Assembly: GCA_015075075.1 (NCBI GenBank) | Contig: JABTVA010000002.1 | Location: 181,249 to 245,248 of the forward strand | Origin: Deltaproteobacteria bacterium | GTDB taxonomy: Bacteria > Desulfobacterota > GWC2-55-46 | Reading direction: 5' to 3' | Length of the DNA stretch: 64,000 nucleotides | In this document: piece by piece, positions 17,850 through 25,664 of the stretch | Layout: each line of letters opens with the position of its first letter | Position numbering within the stretch: position 1 is the first letter of the stretch | Translations under genes and position numbers: made by a program | The notes under the pieces: model-generated | What the model was told of the DNA's origin: nothing | The model's database searches: none | What the model saw: the letters and a program-made list of their open reading frames with translations, nothing else

Positions 17850-18758
17850 TCAGTTCCTGAAAGAGCGGTTCATCGCGAGGGACCTGCCGTTGAAGGTGAG
17901 GGGGAGGGCCTTTTCCGGCTCGTCCTTAAGCGTTGCGCTTATGTGGAGGTGAGGCTCGAACGAATTGCCCGAGTTGCCCACCCGGGCTATGACCTGGTTC
18001 TCTTTCACCGGTTGCTTCTCTTTCACGGTGATGCTTCCCCGGAGGAGGTGAGCCATGAGCACACTGGCATTTCCGCACTCGATGATTATATGGTTTCCGG
18101 CGGGGTTTTCGATATCAGGCGAGCGAGGCGGGTTGTCGGGCAGTCCGTCCCTGACCCCTGTTACCTTGCCTGAGCAGGGGCTGTAGACGACCTCGCCGGA
18201 TATCTTATGGTGGTAGAGCTCGGAAGGGAAAAAGCCCGAGGCCCTGTTGCCGAGCGTGTTGAGCTTTACTATGTCGAGGGCGTAGCGGTCGCCGGCTGAC
18301 GAATGAAAGGGGTTCGCGATGCGGCCTGCCCCGCCCTGCAGGACGTAATACCTCCCGTCCTTGAGCGGGAAAGAGAGCTCGATCGGTTCGTCCTTGATGA
18401 ACCTGCCCTTGAGGGCGGCGAAATCAAGGGCCAGGAAGATTACGAGCAGTATGACCCTCGGCCTGTAGCTCGCGCGCCCCCTGCCGTCCCTCCTTCCGAA
18501 TATGGTCCGGTCCTCGAGCCTGGGGAATGTCTTTACGACCGCGATAGCGAAGAGGAGCGCTATGGCGTATTTGAGCCACACGCTCGCGAAGGCCCATGTC
18601 CCGGCGACCAGGAAAAAGACCACGACAGAGGCGGAGAGGAGCGCGCGCGTGGCCCAGTCGGTCCTGCTCGTGAACTTGCCCTTCCAGAGCCATGCCGAGC
18701 AGAGGAGCGGGAACGCGATGGAGAGGAGCGTTATTACCGAAATTACGGCCGGGAGCAT
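17850..18758 (-). CDS. M23 family (LytM-type) metallopeptidase with membrane domain
   Basis: Peptidoglycan endopeptidase-like domain on the C-terminal half. The N-terminal 115 residues hold three or four membrane helices (VISVITLLSIAFPLLCSA, ALLSASVVVFFLVAG, YAIALLFAIAVV, VILLVIFLALDFAAL). The catalytic half contains HSSAGDRYALDIV, PCSGKV and HLHISATL; the usual HxH zinc motif is present as HLH. The domain would face the periplasm. The gene starts 12 bp after ubiG on the same strand, so the two probably share a transcript. Confidence 0.8.
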   Translation of the reverse strand: MLPAVISVITLLSIAFPLLCSAWLWKGKFTSRTDWATRALLSASVVVFFLVAGTWAFASVWLKYAIALLFAIAVVKTFPRLEDRTIFGRRDGRGRASYRPRVILLVIFLALDFAALKGRFIKDEPIELSFPLKDGRYYVLQGGAGRIANPFHSSAGDRYALDIVKLNTLGNRASGFFPSELYHHKISGEVVYSPCSGKVTGVRDGLPDNPPRSPDIENPAGNHIIIECGNASVLMAHLLRGSITVKEKQPVKENQVIARVGNSGNSFEPHLHISATLKDEPEKALPLTFNGRSLAMNRSFRN

Positions 18759-18769
18759 CAGCTTGCTAC

Positions 18770-19453
18770 CTATCTCTTCCTGGCATAGCCCAGATAATTT
18801 ACGGAGGTGTCCCTGGATATCCTGAACTCGAAACGGAGCGGGTCGTAGCTCATGCCGACGAGCTCGGAAAGGCCGACCCCGTTCTCCTCGAGAATCTCCT
18901 TGAGTAAGGAGGGGCGTATGAACCTGGCATAGTCGTGCGTGCCCCTGGGGACCATGCCCAGGAGGTCCTCGGCCACGAAGAGCGCGAGGAAGCGCGCACG
19001 CACGGTCTTGTTTATGGTGCCGAAAAAGAAAAGGCCGCCGGGCTTGAGCATCGATAGAGAGTCTTTTAGAAAGGCCCTGAGGTCGTCGACATGTTCCAAT
19101 ACCTCGGCGCAGACGACGATATCGAAGGAAGGGCCTTCCTTTGCGAGCGCGGCGGGCGAGGCGACCCTGTAATTGATTTGAAGCCCGGATTGAGCCGCGT
19201 GCGCCTTAGCGGCCTCGATCGCGACGGGCGATAGGTCGATACCGGCAACTAACGCGCCCTTTTTCGCGAATTCTTCTGAAAGGAGCCCTCCGCCGCAGCC
19301 GATATCGAGTACGGATTTTCCTTCAAGCCCGCCCGCGCGGGATTCAAAGTAGCCGAACCGGAGCGGGTTTATCCTGTGGAGCGAAAAGAGCCTGCCCGCC
19401 GGATTCCACCAGTCCGCGCCGAACTTTTCGAATTTCTGCGATTCGGAGGTCAT
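18770..19453 (-). CDS. ubiG: 3-demethylubiquinone-9 3-O-methyltransferase
   Basis: SAM-dependent O-methyltransferase acting on two steps of ubiquinone synthesis. The 227 residues start with the UbiG-specific FEKFGADWWNPAGRLFSLHRINPLR, then motif I VLDIGCGGGLLSEEFA, VVCAEVLEHV and LKPGGLFFFGTIN. The C-terminus carries VSVNYLGYARKR-like sequence. Together with ubiC, ubiA and ubiD 1.7-4.6 kb upstream it indicates ubiquinone rather than menaquinone chemistry. Confidence 0.88.
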   Translation of the reverse strand: MTSESQKFEKFGADWWNPAGRLFSLHRINPLRFGYFESRAGGLEGKSVLDIGCGGGLLSEEFAKKGALVAGIDLSPVAIEAAKAHAAQSGLQINYRVASPAALAKEGPSFDIVVCAEVLEHVDDLRAFLKDSLSMLKPGGLFFFGTINKTVRARFLALFVAEDLLGMVPRGTHDYARFIRPSLLKEILEENGVGLSELVGMSYDPLRFEFRISRDTSVNYLGYARKR

Positions 19454-19506
19454 GTTATTCTCTTAAGAGAATGTTGGGGTTATGTTTCGCTAATGCCAAT
19501 TACGAA

Positions 19507-19870
19507 TTAAAAATTCAAGGATTTTTTATCAAGTCGAACTTCGAATTGTGTATATTCTTCCCCAACAATCTGCGCTTTTTTTAACGTTGCAAGCTGCGGC
19601 TTTGTTTTGATGTTATAGACCAAATACAGCCAGAAATTCTTATTACGTTTGTAAGCAGTGTAATTATAGTAGTTCAGGACCACCCGGGAAGGAAGAGCGC
19701 CGGAGAAACCTTTAACTTCGATTTTGCGTCCTCCTGATTCAAGATCATATCCTTTACCACTCAAAAGTTCGCTTATATCTTTTGGTTTTCTTTTGTTTCA
19801 TCTCAAAAGCAACAGCAACATCAATAGCACATTTTGTACTTCTCGATTGGTCATAACTTCTCCAAAGTTA
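19507..19870 (-). pseudogene. DUF3883-type (PD-(D/E)XK-like) protein fragment, frameshifted
   Basis: The readable end has GYDLES, RKIEVKGFSG and FWLYLVYNI, the pattern of the DUF3883 C-terminal domain, which has a nuclease-like fold and occurs in defence and helicase-associated proteins. Just upstream, KPKDISELL continues in the same frame, but the earlier part (CAIDVAVAFE) is in another frame after an A-rich run near 19795. No N-terminal region remains beyond about 19870. More AT-rich than the neighbours, so probably a transferred gene that was truncated. Confidence 0.55.
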
Positions 19871-19900
19871 GAAGCTCTGATTAATTCTCGGTTTCTGTTG

Positions 19901-19985
19901 TCATTGCGAGGAGCTTCAGCTCCGAAGCAATCTCTAAGCGCTTGATTTTCCAAAAGATAAGATTGCTTCGCTTCGCTCGCAATGA
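19901..19985. repeat. palindromic REP-like repeat
   Basis: TCATTGCGAG (19901-19910) is mirrored by CTCGCAATGA (19976-19985), and inside them GAAGCAATCT (19924-19933) by AGATTGCTTC (19960-19969). The type is a common dispersed bacterial palindrome. A single worn arm (GAGATTGCGTCATTTCGCTCGCAA) is present near 21064-21090, on the other side of the neighbouring gene. Confidence 0.8.
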
Positions 19986-20051
19986 CGAACACATGAATTA
20001 ATCAGAGGTTCCTTAAATATTTGGACAGCAAAGCTAATTCCCATCCCGCCC

Positions 20052-20996
20052 CTAATTGGCAAGTTCTTCCATCATCCTGTCAATCTCCATCCACTTGCCT
20101 TCGGACTCGGGCGGGCGCTTAACCGGGGCGACCGTTGCCGGTTTTTTGGCTTTCGCCGGCGTGGCGGCCAGGCGGAACCCTACATACTGGTCCCGCCGGA
20201 ACGCCGGACCCCAGCTCCGCACTGAAGTCCGTACGTACTCAGCTATCTCGCTCCAGGAGCCGCCGCGGTCAACATGATATTGGCCGCCCGACGGGCCTTT
20301 CGGATTATCAAACGGGCTTGAACTGTAGTAGTTCTCATGATACCTGTCCGAGACCCATTCCCGGACATTGCCGCTCATGTCGTACAACCCGAGGCCGTTG
20401 GGTTTGAGCCGTCCCACCGGATGGGTCCTGCCGCCTGAATTTTCCTCAAACCAGGCGTATTCCCGGAGCTTCAGTTCATCGCTCGTGCCCGCCCATTTTT
20501 CCATTTTGCCGCCGCTACGCGCGGCATACTCCCACTCTGCCTCAGTGGGGAGGCGATAAGCGATCCCGGTCTTGTCGCTCAGAACCCTTGTGAACGCCAG
20601 GGCCTCTTTCCAGGTTATGTTCTCTACGGGGCAGTCGGGGCAATTTTTGAAATAGTAAAGATAGTTTCCGGTCAGCTCCTCCCACTGCCTCTGCGTTACC
20701 TCATATTTGCCTATGTAAAAATCATCCACGCAAACGCGGTGCACGGGCCTTTCGTCGTCGTTTCCGCGCCCGAAGACGTCTCCCATATCGAAGCATCCGC
20801 CCTTCACAAATACCATGTCGATCGCAGCCTCCTCCGAAGCCTCAGGCCCGCCTTCCGGCTGGAACTGAGGATCGGCCAGGGTCGCTTCCGGATACAAGGC
20901 TATGAGGGCGATAGCAAAACCGGCCAGGATATAAATCGAATGTACTCTATCCTTAAAATCCAGGGCAGTGATCGACCTTTTTTCTTCCATGCTCAT
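20052..20996 (-). CDS. formylglycine-generating enzyme (SUMF1/EgtB-type fold) family protein
   Basis: 314 residues. The N-terminus holds a signal or anchor helix (SIYILAGFAIALIALYP), so the domain is periplasmic or exported. The FGE-sulfatase domain follows: MVFVKGGCFDMGD, FYIGKYEVTQRQWEEL, YRLPTEAEWEYAAR, GLYDMSGNVREWVSD, DRGGSW and YVGFRLA. The cysteine pair needed for true formylglycine generation is not evident near the C-terminus, so it may belong to the non-enzymatic branch of the family. No sulfatase gene adjoins. Flanked by REP-like repeats on both sides. Confidence 0.85.
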   Translation of the reverse strand: MSMEEKRSITALDFKDRVHSIYILAGFAIALIALYPEATLADPQFQPEGGPEASEEAAIDMVFVKGGCFDMGDVFGRGNDDERPVHRVCVDDFYIGKYEVTQRQWEELTGNYLYYFKNCPDCPVENITWKEALAFTRVLSDKTGIAYRLPTEAEWEYAARSGGKMEKWAGTSDELKLREYAWFEENSGGRTHPVGRLKPNGLGLYDMSGNVREWVSDRYHENYYSSSPFDNPKGPSGGQYHVDRGGSWSEIAEYVRTSVRSWGPAFRRDQYVGFRLAATPAKAKKPATVAPVKRPPESEGKWMEIDRMMEELAN

Positions 20997-21106
20997 GGCG
21001 CTTGCCTCACGTTGCAGGGTTACGGGAGCCGCGGAAGTAGGCAGTCCCAGTCAATCCTTAGAAGAGATTGCGTCATTTCGCTCGCAACGACATCAATGGG
21101 CGCCGG

Positions 21107-22558
21107 CTAAAACCCGTACTCCTTCCACCTCTTTTCCACAAGCTCCGCTATCTTCCTGTCCATCTCCATCTTCTCGCCCCACTTCCTGGTGACCTCGGGC
21201 GGCTGCTTGTGCGTCGCGTCAATGCCCATCTTCGAGCCGAGGTTGTCGAGCGGCGATGAGAAGTCCAGGTAGTCTATGGGCGTATTCTCCAAGATGAGGG
21301 TGTCCCTCTTCGGGTCTACCCTGGTCGATATCGCCCATATGACGTCCGCCCAGTTATGCGCGTCTATGTCGTCGTCAACGACGATTATGTATTTCACGTA
21401 CATGAACTGCTTCAATACCCCCCAGAGGCCCATCATTATCCTGCGCGCGTGGCCGGGGTATTCCTTTTTAATCGATACGACCGCTATCCTGTACGATACA
21501 GCCTCCATGGGGAGGCTGAAATCCACGACCTCCGGGAACTGTAGCTTCAATGACGGAAGATAGAGCTTATTTAATACCGTCCCTATTACAGCGTCTTCCT
21601 TGGGCGGCCTTCCAGTGATGGTCGTCAAATAGAGCGGGTCTTTCCTGTGCGTTACGGCCTTCAGGTGAAATACCGGGAAGGGCTCTGGCGCGTTGTAGTA
21701 GCCAGTGTGGTCGCCGAAGGGCCCCTCCATCTCAAGCTCGCCGTGCCGTATCTCGCCTTCGAGCACTATCTCCGCTGTCGCGGGCACCTTCAAGGGCACG
21801 GTCTTGCACTCTACGAGCTCGATAGCCTTTTTACGGAGCACGCCGGCAAAGTGGAACTCGCCGACGTCCTCCGGCACGGGGGTGACGCCCGCTATGATGG
21901 TCGCGGGGTCGCAGCCTATGGCGACCGCAACGGGCATGGGCCTTCCTTCCTTCTCCCATTCCCTCTGGTGGGCGGCGCCGCCGCGGTGCTTGAGCCACCT
22001 CATTATTGCGCGCTTACGGTCGACATACTGCATCCTGTAGACGCCCACGTTATAAGGCCCGCCCTTCGGGGACTGTGTCACCACGAGAGGCCAGGTGATG
22101 AGGGGCGCCGCATCTCCCGGCCAGCATTTGATTACGGGTATCTTCGAGAGGTCGGCATCATCCGTAAGGACGACCTCCTGGCAGGGGCCGTGCTTCACGG
22201 TCTTTGGCCCGAGCGTAAGGACCTTGCCGAAATAGGGTATCTTCTTTACCGCGTCCCAGAGGCCGTCGGGCGGCTGGGGGCGCTGGAGGGCGGCTATGAA
22301 GCCGCCTATCTCGGAAAGCTCTTCTTCGGTAACGCCGAGCCCCAGGGCGACCCTCTCTGCCGTGCCGAAGAGGTTCCCGACAATGGGGATGTTGCTACCC
22401 TTGACTTTCTCAAGGACGACGGCAGGGCCGCCCGCCTTTACGAGCTTCTCCATTATGGCGGATGCCTCGAGGTGCGGGTCAACTTCCGCCTTTACGCGCT
22501 TAAGGAGCCCTTTTTTCTCGAGCTCGCCCAGGAATTCCCTTAAATCGTAATAATGCAT
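21107..22558 (-). CDS. ubiD: UbiD-family decarboxylase (4-hydroxy-3-polyprenylbenzoate decarboxylase)
   Basis: Prenylated-FMN-dependent decarboxylation of the aromatic ring carboxylate. The 483 residues include YDLREFLGELEKKGLLKRV at the start, NVGVYRMQYVDRKRAIMRWLKHRGGAAH (start residues), GCDPATIIAGV, EGPFGDHTGYY and IIVVDDDIDAHNWADVIWA, all family hallmarks. It is the last gene of a ubiC-ubiA-ubiD run on the minus strand, 8 bp after ubiA. UbiX, which makes the cofactor, is not in the window. Confidence 0.9.
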   Translation of the reverse strand: MHYYDLREFLGELEKKGLLKRVKAEVDPHLEASAIMEKLVKAGGPAVVLEKVKGSNIPIVGNLFGTAERVALGLGVTEEELSEIGGFIAALQRPQPPDGLWDAVKKIPYFGKVLTLGPKTVKHGPCQEVVLTDDADLSKIPVIKCWPGDAAPLITWPLVVTQSPKGGPYNVGVYRMQYVDRKRAIMRWLKHRGGAAHQREWEKEGRPMPVAVAIGCDPATIIAGVTPVPEDVGEFHFAGVLRKKAIELVECKTVPLKVPATAEIVLEGEIRHGELEMEGPFGDHTGYYNAPEPFPVFHLKAVTHRKDPLYLTTITGRPPKEDAVIGTVLNKLYLPSLKLQFPEVVDFSLPMEAVSYRIAVVSIKKEYPGHARRIMMGLWGVLKQFMYVKYIIVVDDDIDAHNWADVIWAISTRVDPKRDTLILENTPIDYLDFSSPLDNLGSKMGIDATHKQPPEVTRKWGEKMEMDRKIAELVEKRWKEYGF

Positions 22559-22566
22559 CTTCCCTC

Positions 22567-23442
22567 TCAGAGGTTCAGGTCGAGGAATATGAAGGCAAGG
22601 ATGAGCTTCCGCCGATAAGCGCGTTTGCCTGAAGCCCTGAACGCGGCCTCGCGCGAGGGTTCTTTTACCATTGCCGCCGCAAAAAGAAAGAGCGCGAGAG
22701 AGACCGCAAGGCCGGAGAAGAAGACCGCCCCGAGCCCCGAAAGCGCGCCAGCGGCACCGAGCGCCAGAGCGAAAAGTATATAAAGCGCAAAGAGCGCCTT
22801 GTGGACGGATTCGCCGAAGAAGATGGCCGTGGATTTTACGCCAACCCTTAGATCATCATCCCTGTCCATGAGCGCGTAGATCGTATCGTACGCTGTAGAC
22901 CAGAATATGTTGGCCAGGAAAATAAACAGGGCCGCGGCCCCGACCTCGCCCCGCGCCGCGCTCCAGGCCATTACGGCGCCCCAGCCAAAGGCCATGCCGA
23001 GGACGACCTGTGGAAAATGGCTTACGCGCTTGACAAAGGGGTAGGCCCCGGCAAGGGCCAGCCCCGCAAACGAAAGGAGAATGGTGAGCCTGTCAAGCTG
23101 CAGCACCAGCGCAAAGGCGGCGAGAGAGAGCGCGGCGAAGACCAGGGCCGCCTCCTTCACCTTGAGCCTGCCGCTCGCAAGCGGCCTGGTCCTCGTCCTT
23201 TCGACGAACGGGTCGAAGTTCCTGTCCGCAATGTCGTTTATGGCGCAGCCCGCGCTCCTCATGAGGAACGTCCCGGCCGTGAATATGAGAAGGAGATTCA
23301 GCCCCGGCCTTCCGCCCGAGGCGATAAAAAGGGACCACATCGTGGGCCAGAGGAGAAGTAGCGTGCCTTGCTGCCTGGGAAGCCTGATGAGGTCCGAGAT
23401 CGCATGTAGTTTTTCGGCGGCAACAACCGCGCCTAGGCCCAT
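22567..23442 (-). CDS. ubiA: 4-hydroxybenzoate polyprenyltransferase
   Basis: Integral membrane prenyltransferase attaching the isoprenoid tail to 4-hydroxybenzoate. The two Asp-rich motifs are present: CAINDIADRNFDPFVERTRTRPL (first) and YDTIYALMDRDDDLRVGVKS (second). About eight hydrophobic helices fill the 291 residues. The start overlaps the end of ubiC by 10 bp, suggesting coupled translation. Confidence 0.92.
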   Translation of the reverse strand: MGLGAVVAAEKLHAISDLIRLPRQQGTLLLLWPTMWSLFIASGGRPGLNLLLIFTAGTFLMRSAGCAINDIADRNFDPFVERTRTRPLASGRLKVKEAALVFAALSLAAFALVLQLDRLTILLSFAGLALAGAYPFVKRVSHFPQVVLGMAFGWGAVMAWSAARGEVGAAALFIFLANIFWSTAYDTIYALMDRDDDLRVGVKSTAIFFGESVHKALFALYILFALALGAAGALSGLGAVFFSGLAVSLALFLFAAAMVKEPSREAAFRASGKRAYRRKLILAFIFLDLNL

Positions 23443-24080
23443 GCGGAGCTCCTTACGCTCAGGGCCGCAAGCTCGGGGCTGAATATTTCAGCGACCGCGG
23501 CCTTTATTATCCAGCGTTCCGCGCTGCCGTTGAAAAGGACGTACCTTCTGGCGAAGAGAGGGGTCTCGGCAGGTGCGCCAAGCCCCAAGGAAACCGACGG
23601 GCTTTTTACTACCCCGATCTCGAGCCGTTCCTTTCCAAAGAGGATGCCTTTTTCGGCAAGGACCCTGCCCAGCGGCTCCGAGCAGTTTTTGCCCGCGCCC
23701 TTGCCGCTCCCGTAGAGGGCCTCGTATAATCCCGGGTCTATCATGTCCAAAGGGATGAGCGTGCGTGCGTAGATGAGCTTTCTGCCGCCCGCCTTGAGCC
23801 AGACCTCCCTTTCAGCGGCCCTGGCCCCGGGCGCGGCCCCGAGACAGGAGGCCTCTTCAGGGGTGAGGAGGGTCTCGCCCGTGAACCTGACCTCTGCCTC
23901 GACCCGGGCCCTTGTAAGGAGCTCAAGCTCTACTGTCATAGAGCCCTCGGAAAAGAGGAGGAGCTTCTGATGGGGCAGGAGCCCCTCGATCAAGTGCGAG
24001 TTACGGGCCTCCTCGGCCCCGAGCCATTCTCTTAGGAGCGAATATGAGTACCCCTTGGCCATAAGGTGAGAAATTATCAC
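23433..24080 (-). CDS. ubiC: chorismate lyase
   Basis: Releases 4-hydroxybenzoate and pyruvate from chorismate, the first committed ubiquinone step. The 215 residues carry the UbiC pattern: VELELLTRARVEAEVRFTG early, REVWLKAGGRKLIYARTLIP in the middle, GILFGKERLEIG and LFARRYVLF near the end. Sequence similarity judged by eye is good but not diagnostic alone; its place directly before ubiA and ubiD settles the call. It leads the operon; the 100 bp upstream contain the terminator of the next gene. Confidence 0.8.
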   Translation of the reverse strand: MIISHLMAKGYSYSLLREWLGAEEARNSHLIEGLLPHQKLLLFSEGSMTVELELLTRARVEAEVRFTGETLLTPEEASCLGAAPGARAAEREVWLKAGGRKLIYARTLIPLDMIDPGLYEALYGSGKGAGKNCSEPLGRVLAEKGILFGKERLEIGVVKSPSVSLGLGAPAETPLFARRYVLFNGSAERWIIKAAVAEIFSPELAALSVRSSAWA

Positions 24081-24134
24081 ATAGGAGGCCTTTGGTCAAC
24101 AAGGCCCCTCAGGGGCCGAAGGGGCATGGAGGGC

Positions 24135-24166
24135 AAAAAAAAGCCGCATCCAACCGGATGCGGCTT
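24135..24166 (-). terminator. terminator of the CI-like regulator gene
   Basis: AGCCGCATCC (24142-24151) pairs with GGATGCGGCT (24156-24165) around a 4-base loop; an A run at 24135-24142 gives a U tail on the minus strand. Confidence 0.85.
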
Positions 24167-24185
24167 CGGTTCAGGCGGGACGGTT

Positions 24186-24665
24186 TCAGTGGTTCTTGGG
24201 GGCTTCTTTTTCCGGCTCGGGCTCAATCGGGAGCTCCGAGGCCTTGAGGAACGCGTCCACGCTGTACTTGATCGCTGCCGCCGTGCTTTTGTTCGGGCTC
24301 CTTAGAATCTTCAGGAGCTTCCCGACGTAGATTATCTCGTCCGGGCTCAAGGCGGAGAGGTCAGGGGCCCTGGTGAACTCCTTCCCGTACATCATGGTCT
24401 CCTCGGCGGCGGTCATGTAGCCCCTTCCCGGCTCGCCGCCCTTTCCCGGCCTGTACATCTCGCCCTCGCCGGATATGAGCCAGTCCACGGAAAGCCCGTA
24501 GATGTTGGCGAACCTGAGCACGAGGTCGGTCGGCATCTCGCCCCTTTTCTTGTAGTTGGAAAGGGCCTGGGGGGTTACTCCGAGCACGCGGGCCACAGCC
24601 GAATCGTTCTTGAGCTTCCCGGCCCAGCGCATCCTCTCTATAATTTCAGAATAGCTTACACCCAT
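24186..24665 (-). CDS. CI repressor-like helix-turn-helix protein
   Basis: About 159 residues. The N-terminal domain (YSEIIERMRWAGKLKNDSAVARVLGVTPQALSNYKKRGEMPTDLV, start residues) is the HTH of the phage CI-repressor type that ends in LSVDWLISGEGEMY. No S24 peptidase domain follows, so it is not a self-cleaving repressor; the C-terminal part is short and acidic with a Pro/Glu-rich end. The start at 24665 follows AAGGAG at 7 bp. Its upstream region is occupied by repeat B2 (24690-24754), which therefore either carries or disrupts the promoter. Target unknown. Confidence 0.75.
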   Translation of the reverse strand: MGVSYSEIIERMRWAGKLKNDSAVARVLGVTPQALSNYKKRGEMPTDLVLRFANIYGLSVDWLISGEGEMYRPGKGGEPGRGYMTAAEETMMYGKEFTRAPDLSALSPDEIIYVGKLLKILRSPNKSTAAAIKYSVDAFLKASELPIEPEPEKEAPKNH

Positions 24666-24689
24666 TAGAATTCTCCTTGGTTTGCTTTT

Positions 24690-24754
24690 AGGCACCCTCT
24701 AAAAATTGATCTTTTCCCCGGACTCGAAAAATCTCCAATTTTTAGAGGGTGCCT
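24690..24754. repeat. family B inverted-repeat element, copy B2 (short form, 65 bp)
   Basis: Perfect 19-bp terminal inverted repeats AGGCACCCTCTAAAAATTG (24690-24708) and CAATTTTTAGAGGGTGCCT (24736-24754). Compared with B1 (62044), the middle is shortened by about 79 bp between GGACTC and GAAAAATCT, and the sixth base of both ends has changed together (CACCC versus CAACC), which keeps the pairing. Lies 25 bp upstream of the CI-like start. Confidence 0.85.
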
Positions 24755-25032
24755 TTATATTATCTTAGAGATAAACCGGAACCGACCTTTCAAGGGAGTG
24801 AGCGGGCATTCATGCTGTGAGCGGTGTGTATAGGGGGCAGAATTTTTAGCGCCGCGGGACTTACTCACCCAGTGTTACCTGTCTTTGCGACGAGGCAGAT
24901 ATTTCAACAAATTATAGACCTTTTTAAAGGCGCTGTCAATACCCGTTCGATAGCCGTTATTGGGCTGAAATCATTCCAATCTGGTCTCATATCAAGCCGC
25001 GTGAACTGGTCCAGGAGGGAAGGGGGGATTCA
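24755..25032. other. intergenic, no gene seen
   Basis: About 280 bp between repeat B2 and the tRNA gene. No promoter, terminator or coding frame with family features could be supported. Confidence 0.4.
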
Positions 25033-25107
25033 TGGTGGGCGGTACAGGATTTGAACCTGTGACTTCCACCGTGTGAAGGTGGCACTCTGCCGCTGAGTTA
25101 ACCGCCC
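25033..25107 (-). tRNA. tRNA-Val (CAC)
   Basis: Cloverleaf complete on the minus strand: acceptor GGGCGGT/ACCGCCC, D arm CTCAGCGGCAGAG, anticodon arm CCACC-TTCACAC-GGTGG giving anticodon CAC (codon GUG), T arm CAGGTTCAAATCCTG, discriminator A and an encoded CCA end. Confidence 0.95.
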
Positions 25108-25211
25108 GTATCGAAATGAATGCATATTTTACAGGCATTGCAGGGCGGCAGTCAAGAATTACCTTGAAGAGACCGGTCTTCAGGGGGTATATTTTTCGTG
25201 TACAATGGATT

Positions 25212-25631
25212 ATGAGGGTAATGGGGCTCGACATAGGCAAAAAGACCATCGGCGTGGCGCTCAGCGACCCCGCAGGCATTACCGCGCAGCCCGTGACCAC
25301 GATAAAGAGGACGACCTTATCTAAGGACATGGAAGAGGTGCTGGGGCTGGCGGCGGAGCACGAGGTTACGTCCATCGTTGCCGGGCTTCCCCTCAACATG
25401 GACGGAAGCCGCAGTCCCCAGACCGAGTTCGTCCTTAAATTCCTGGAAAAGCTCAAGGAGCGGACCGATATGCCCGTAAAGACCTGGGACGAGAGGCTTT
25501 CGACCGTTGCCGTAGAGAGGCTCCTCATCGAGGGCGAGATGCGGAGGGAGAAGAGGAAAGAGGTGGTCGATAAGCTGGCCGCCGCCTACATCCTGCAGGG
25601 CTATCTCGACAGTATAAGAAGGGCTGGTTAA
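25212..25631 (+). CDS. ruvX: Holliday junction resolvase-like protein RuvX (YqgF family)
   Basis: RNase H-fold nuclease family with a role in rRNA 5' processing and possibly recombination. The 139 residues start MRVMGLDIGKKTIGVALSDP, and later have VAGLPLNMDG and TWDERLSTVAVER, the three conserved acid-bearing motifs. I use ATG 25212, where homology begins, although the frame is open to 25116 (that upstream part overlaps the region next to the tRNA). mltG follows 33 bp downstream, a pair commonly found together. Confidence 0.92.
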   Translation: MRVMGLDIGKKTIGVALSDPAGITAQPVTTIKRTTLSKDMEEVLGLAAEHEVTSIVAGLPLNMDGSRSPQTEFVLKFLEKLKERTDMPVKTWDERLSTVAVERLLIEGEMRREKRKEVVDKLAAAYILQGYLDSIRRAG

Positions 25632-25664
25632 GGCCCGCGGCTTTAAAAAAAAACAGAAAACGCG

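Noticed and set aside
20052..20996. True sulfatase-activating enzyme
   Set aside because: The fold is clear, but I see no active-site Cys pair near the C-terminus and no sulfatase nearby, so only the family is claimed.
21647..22543. 298-codon open frame opposite ubiD
   Set aside because: Antisense shadow; UbiD motifs on the other strand are unambiguous.
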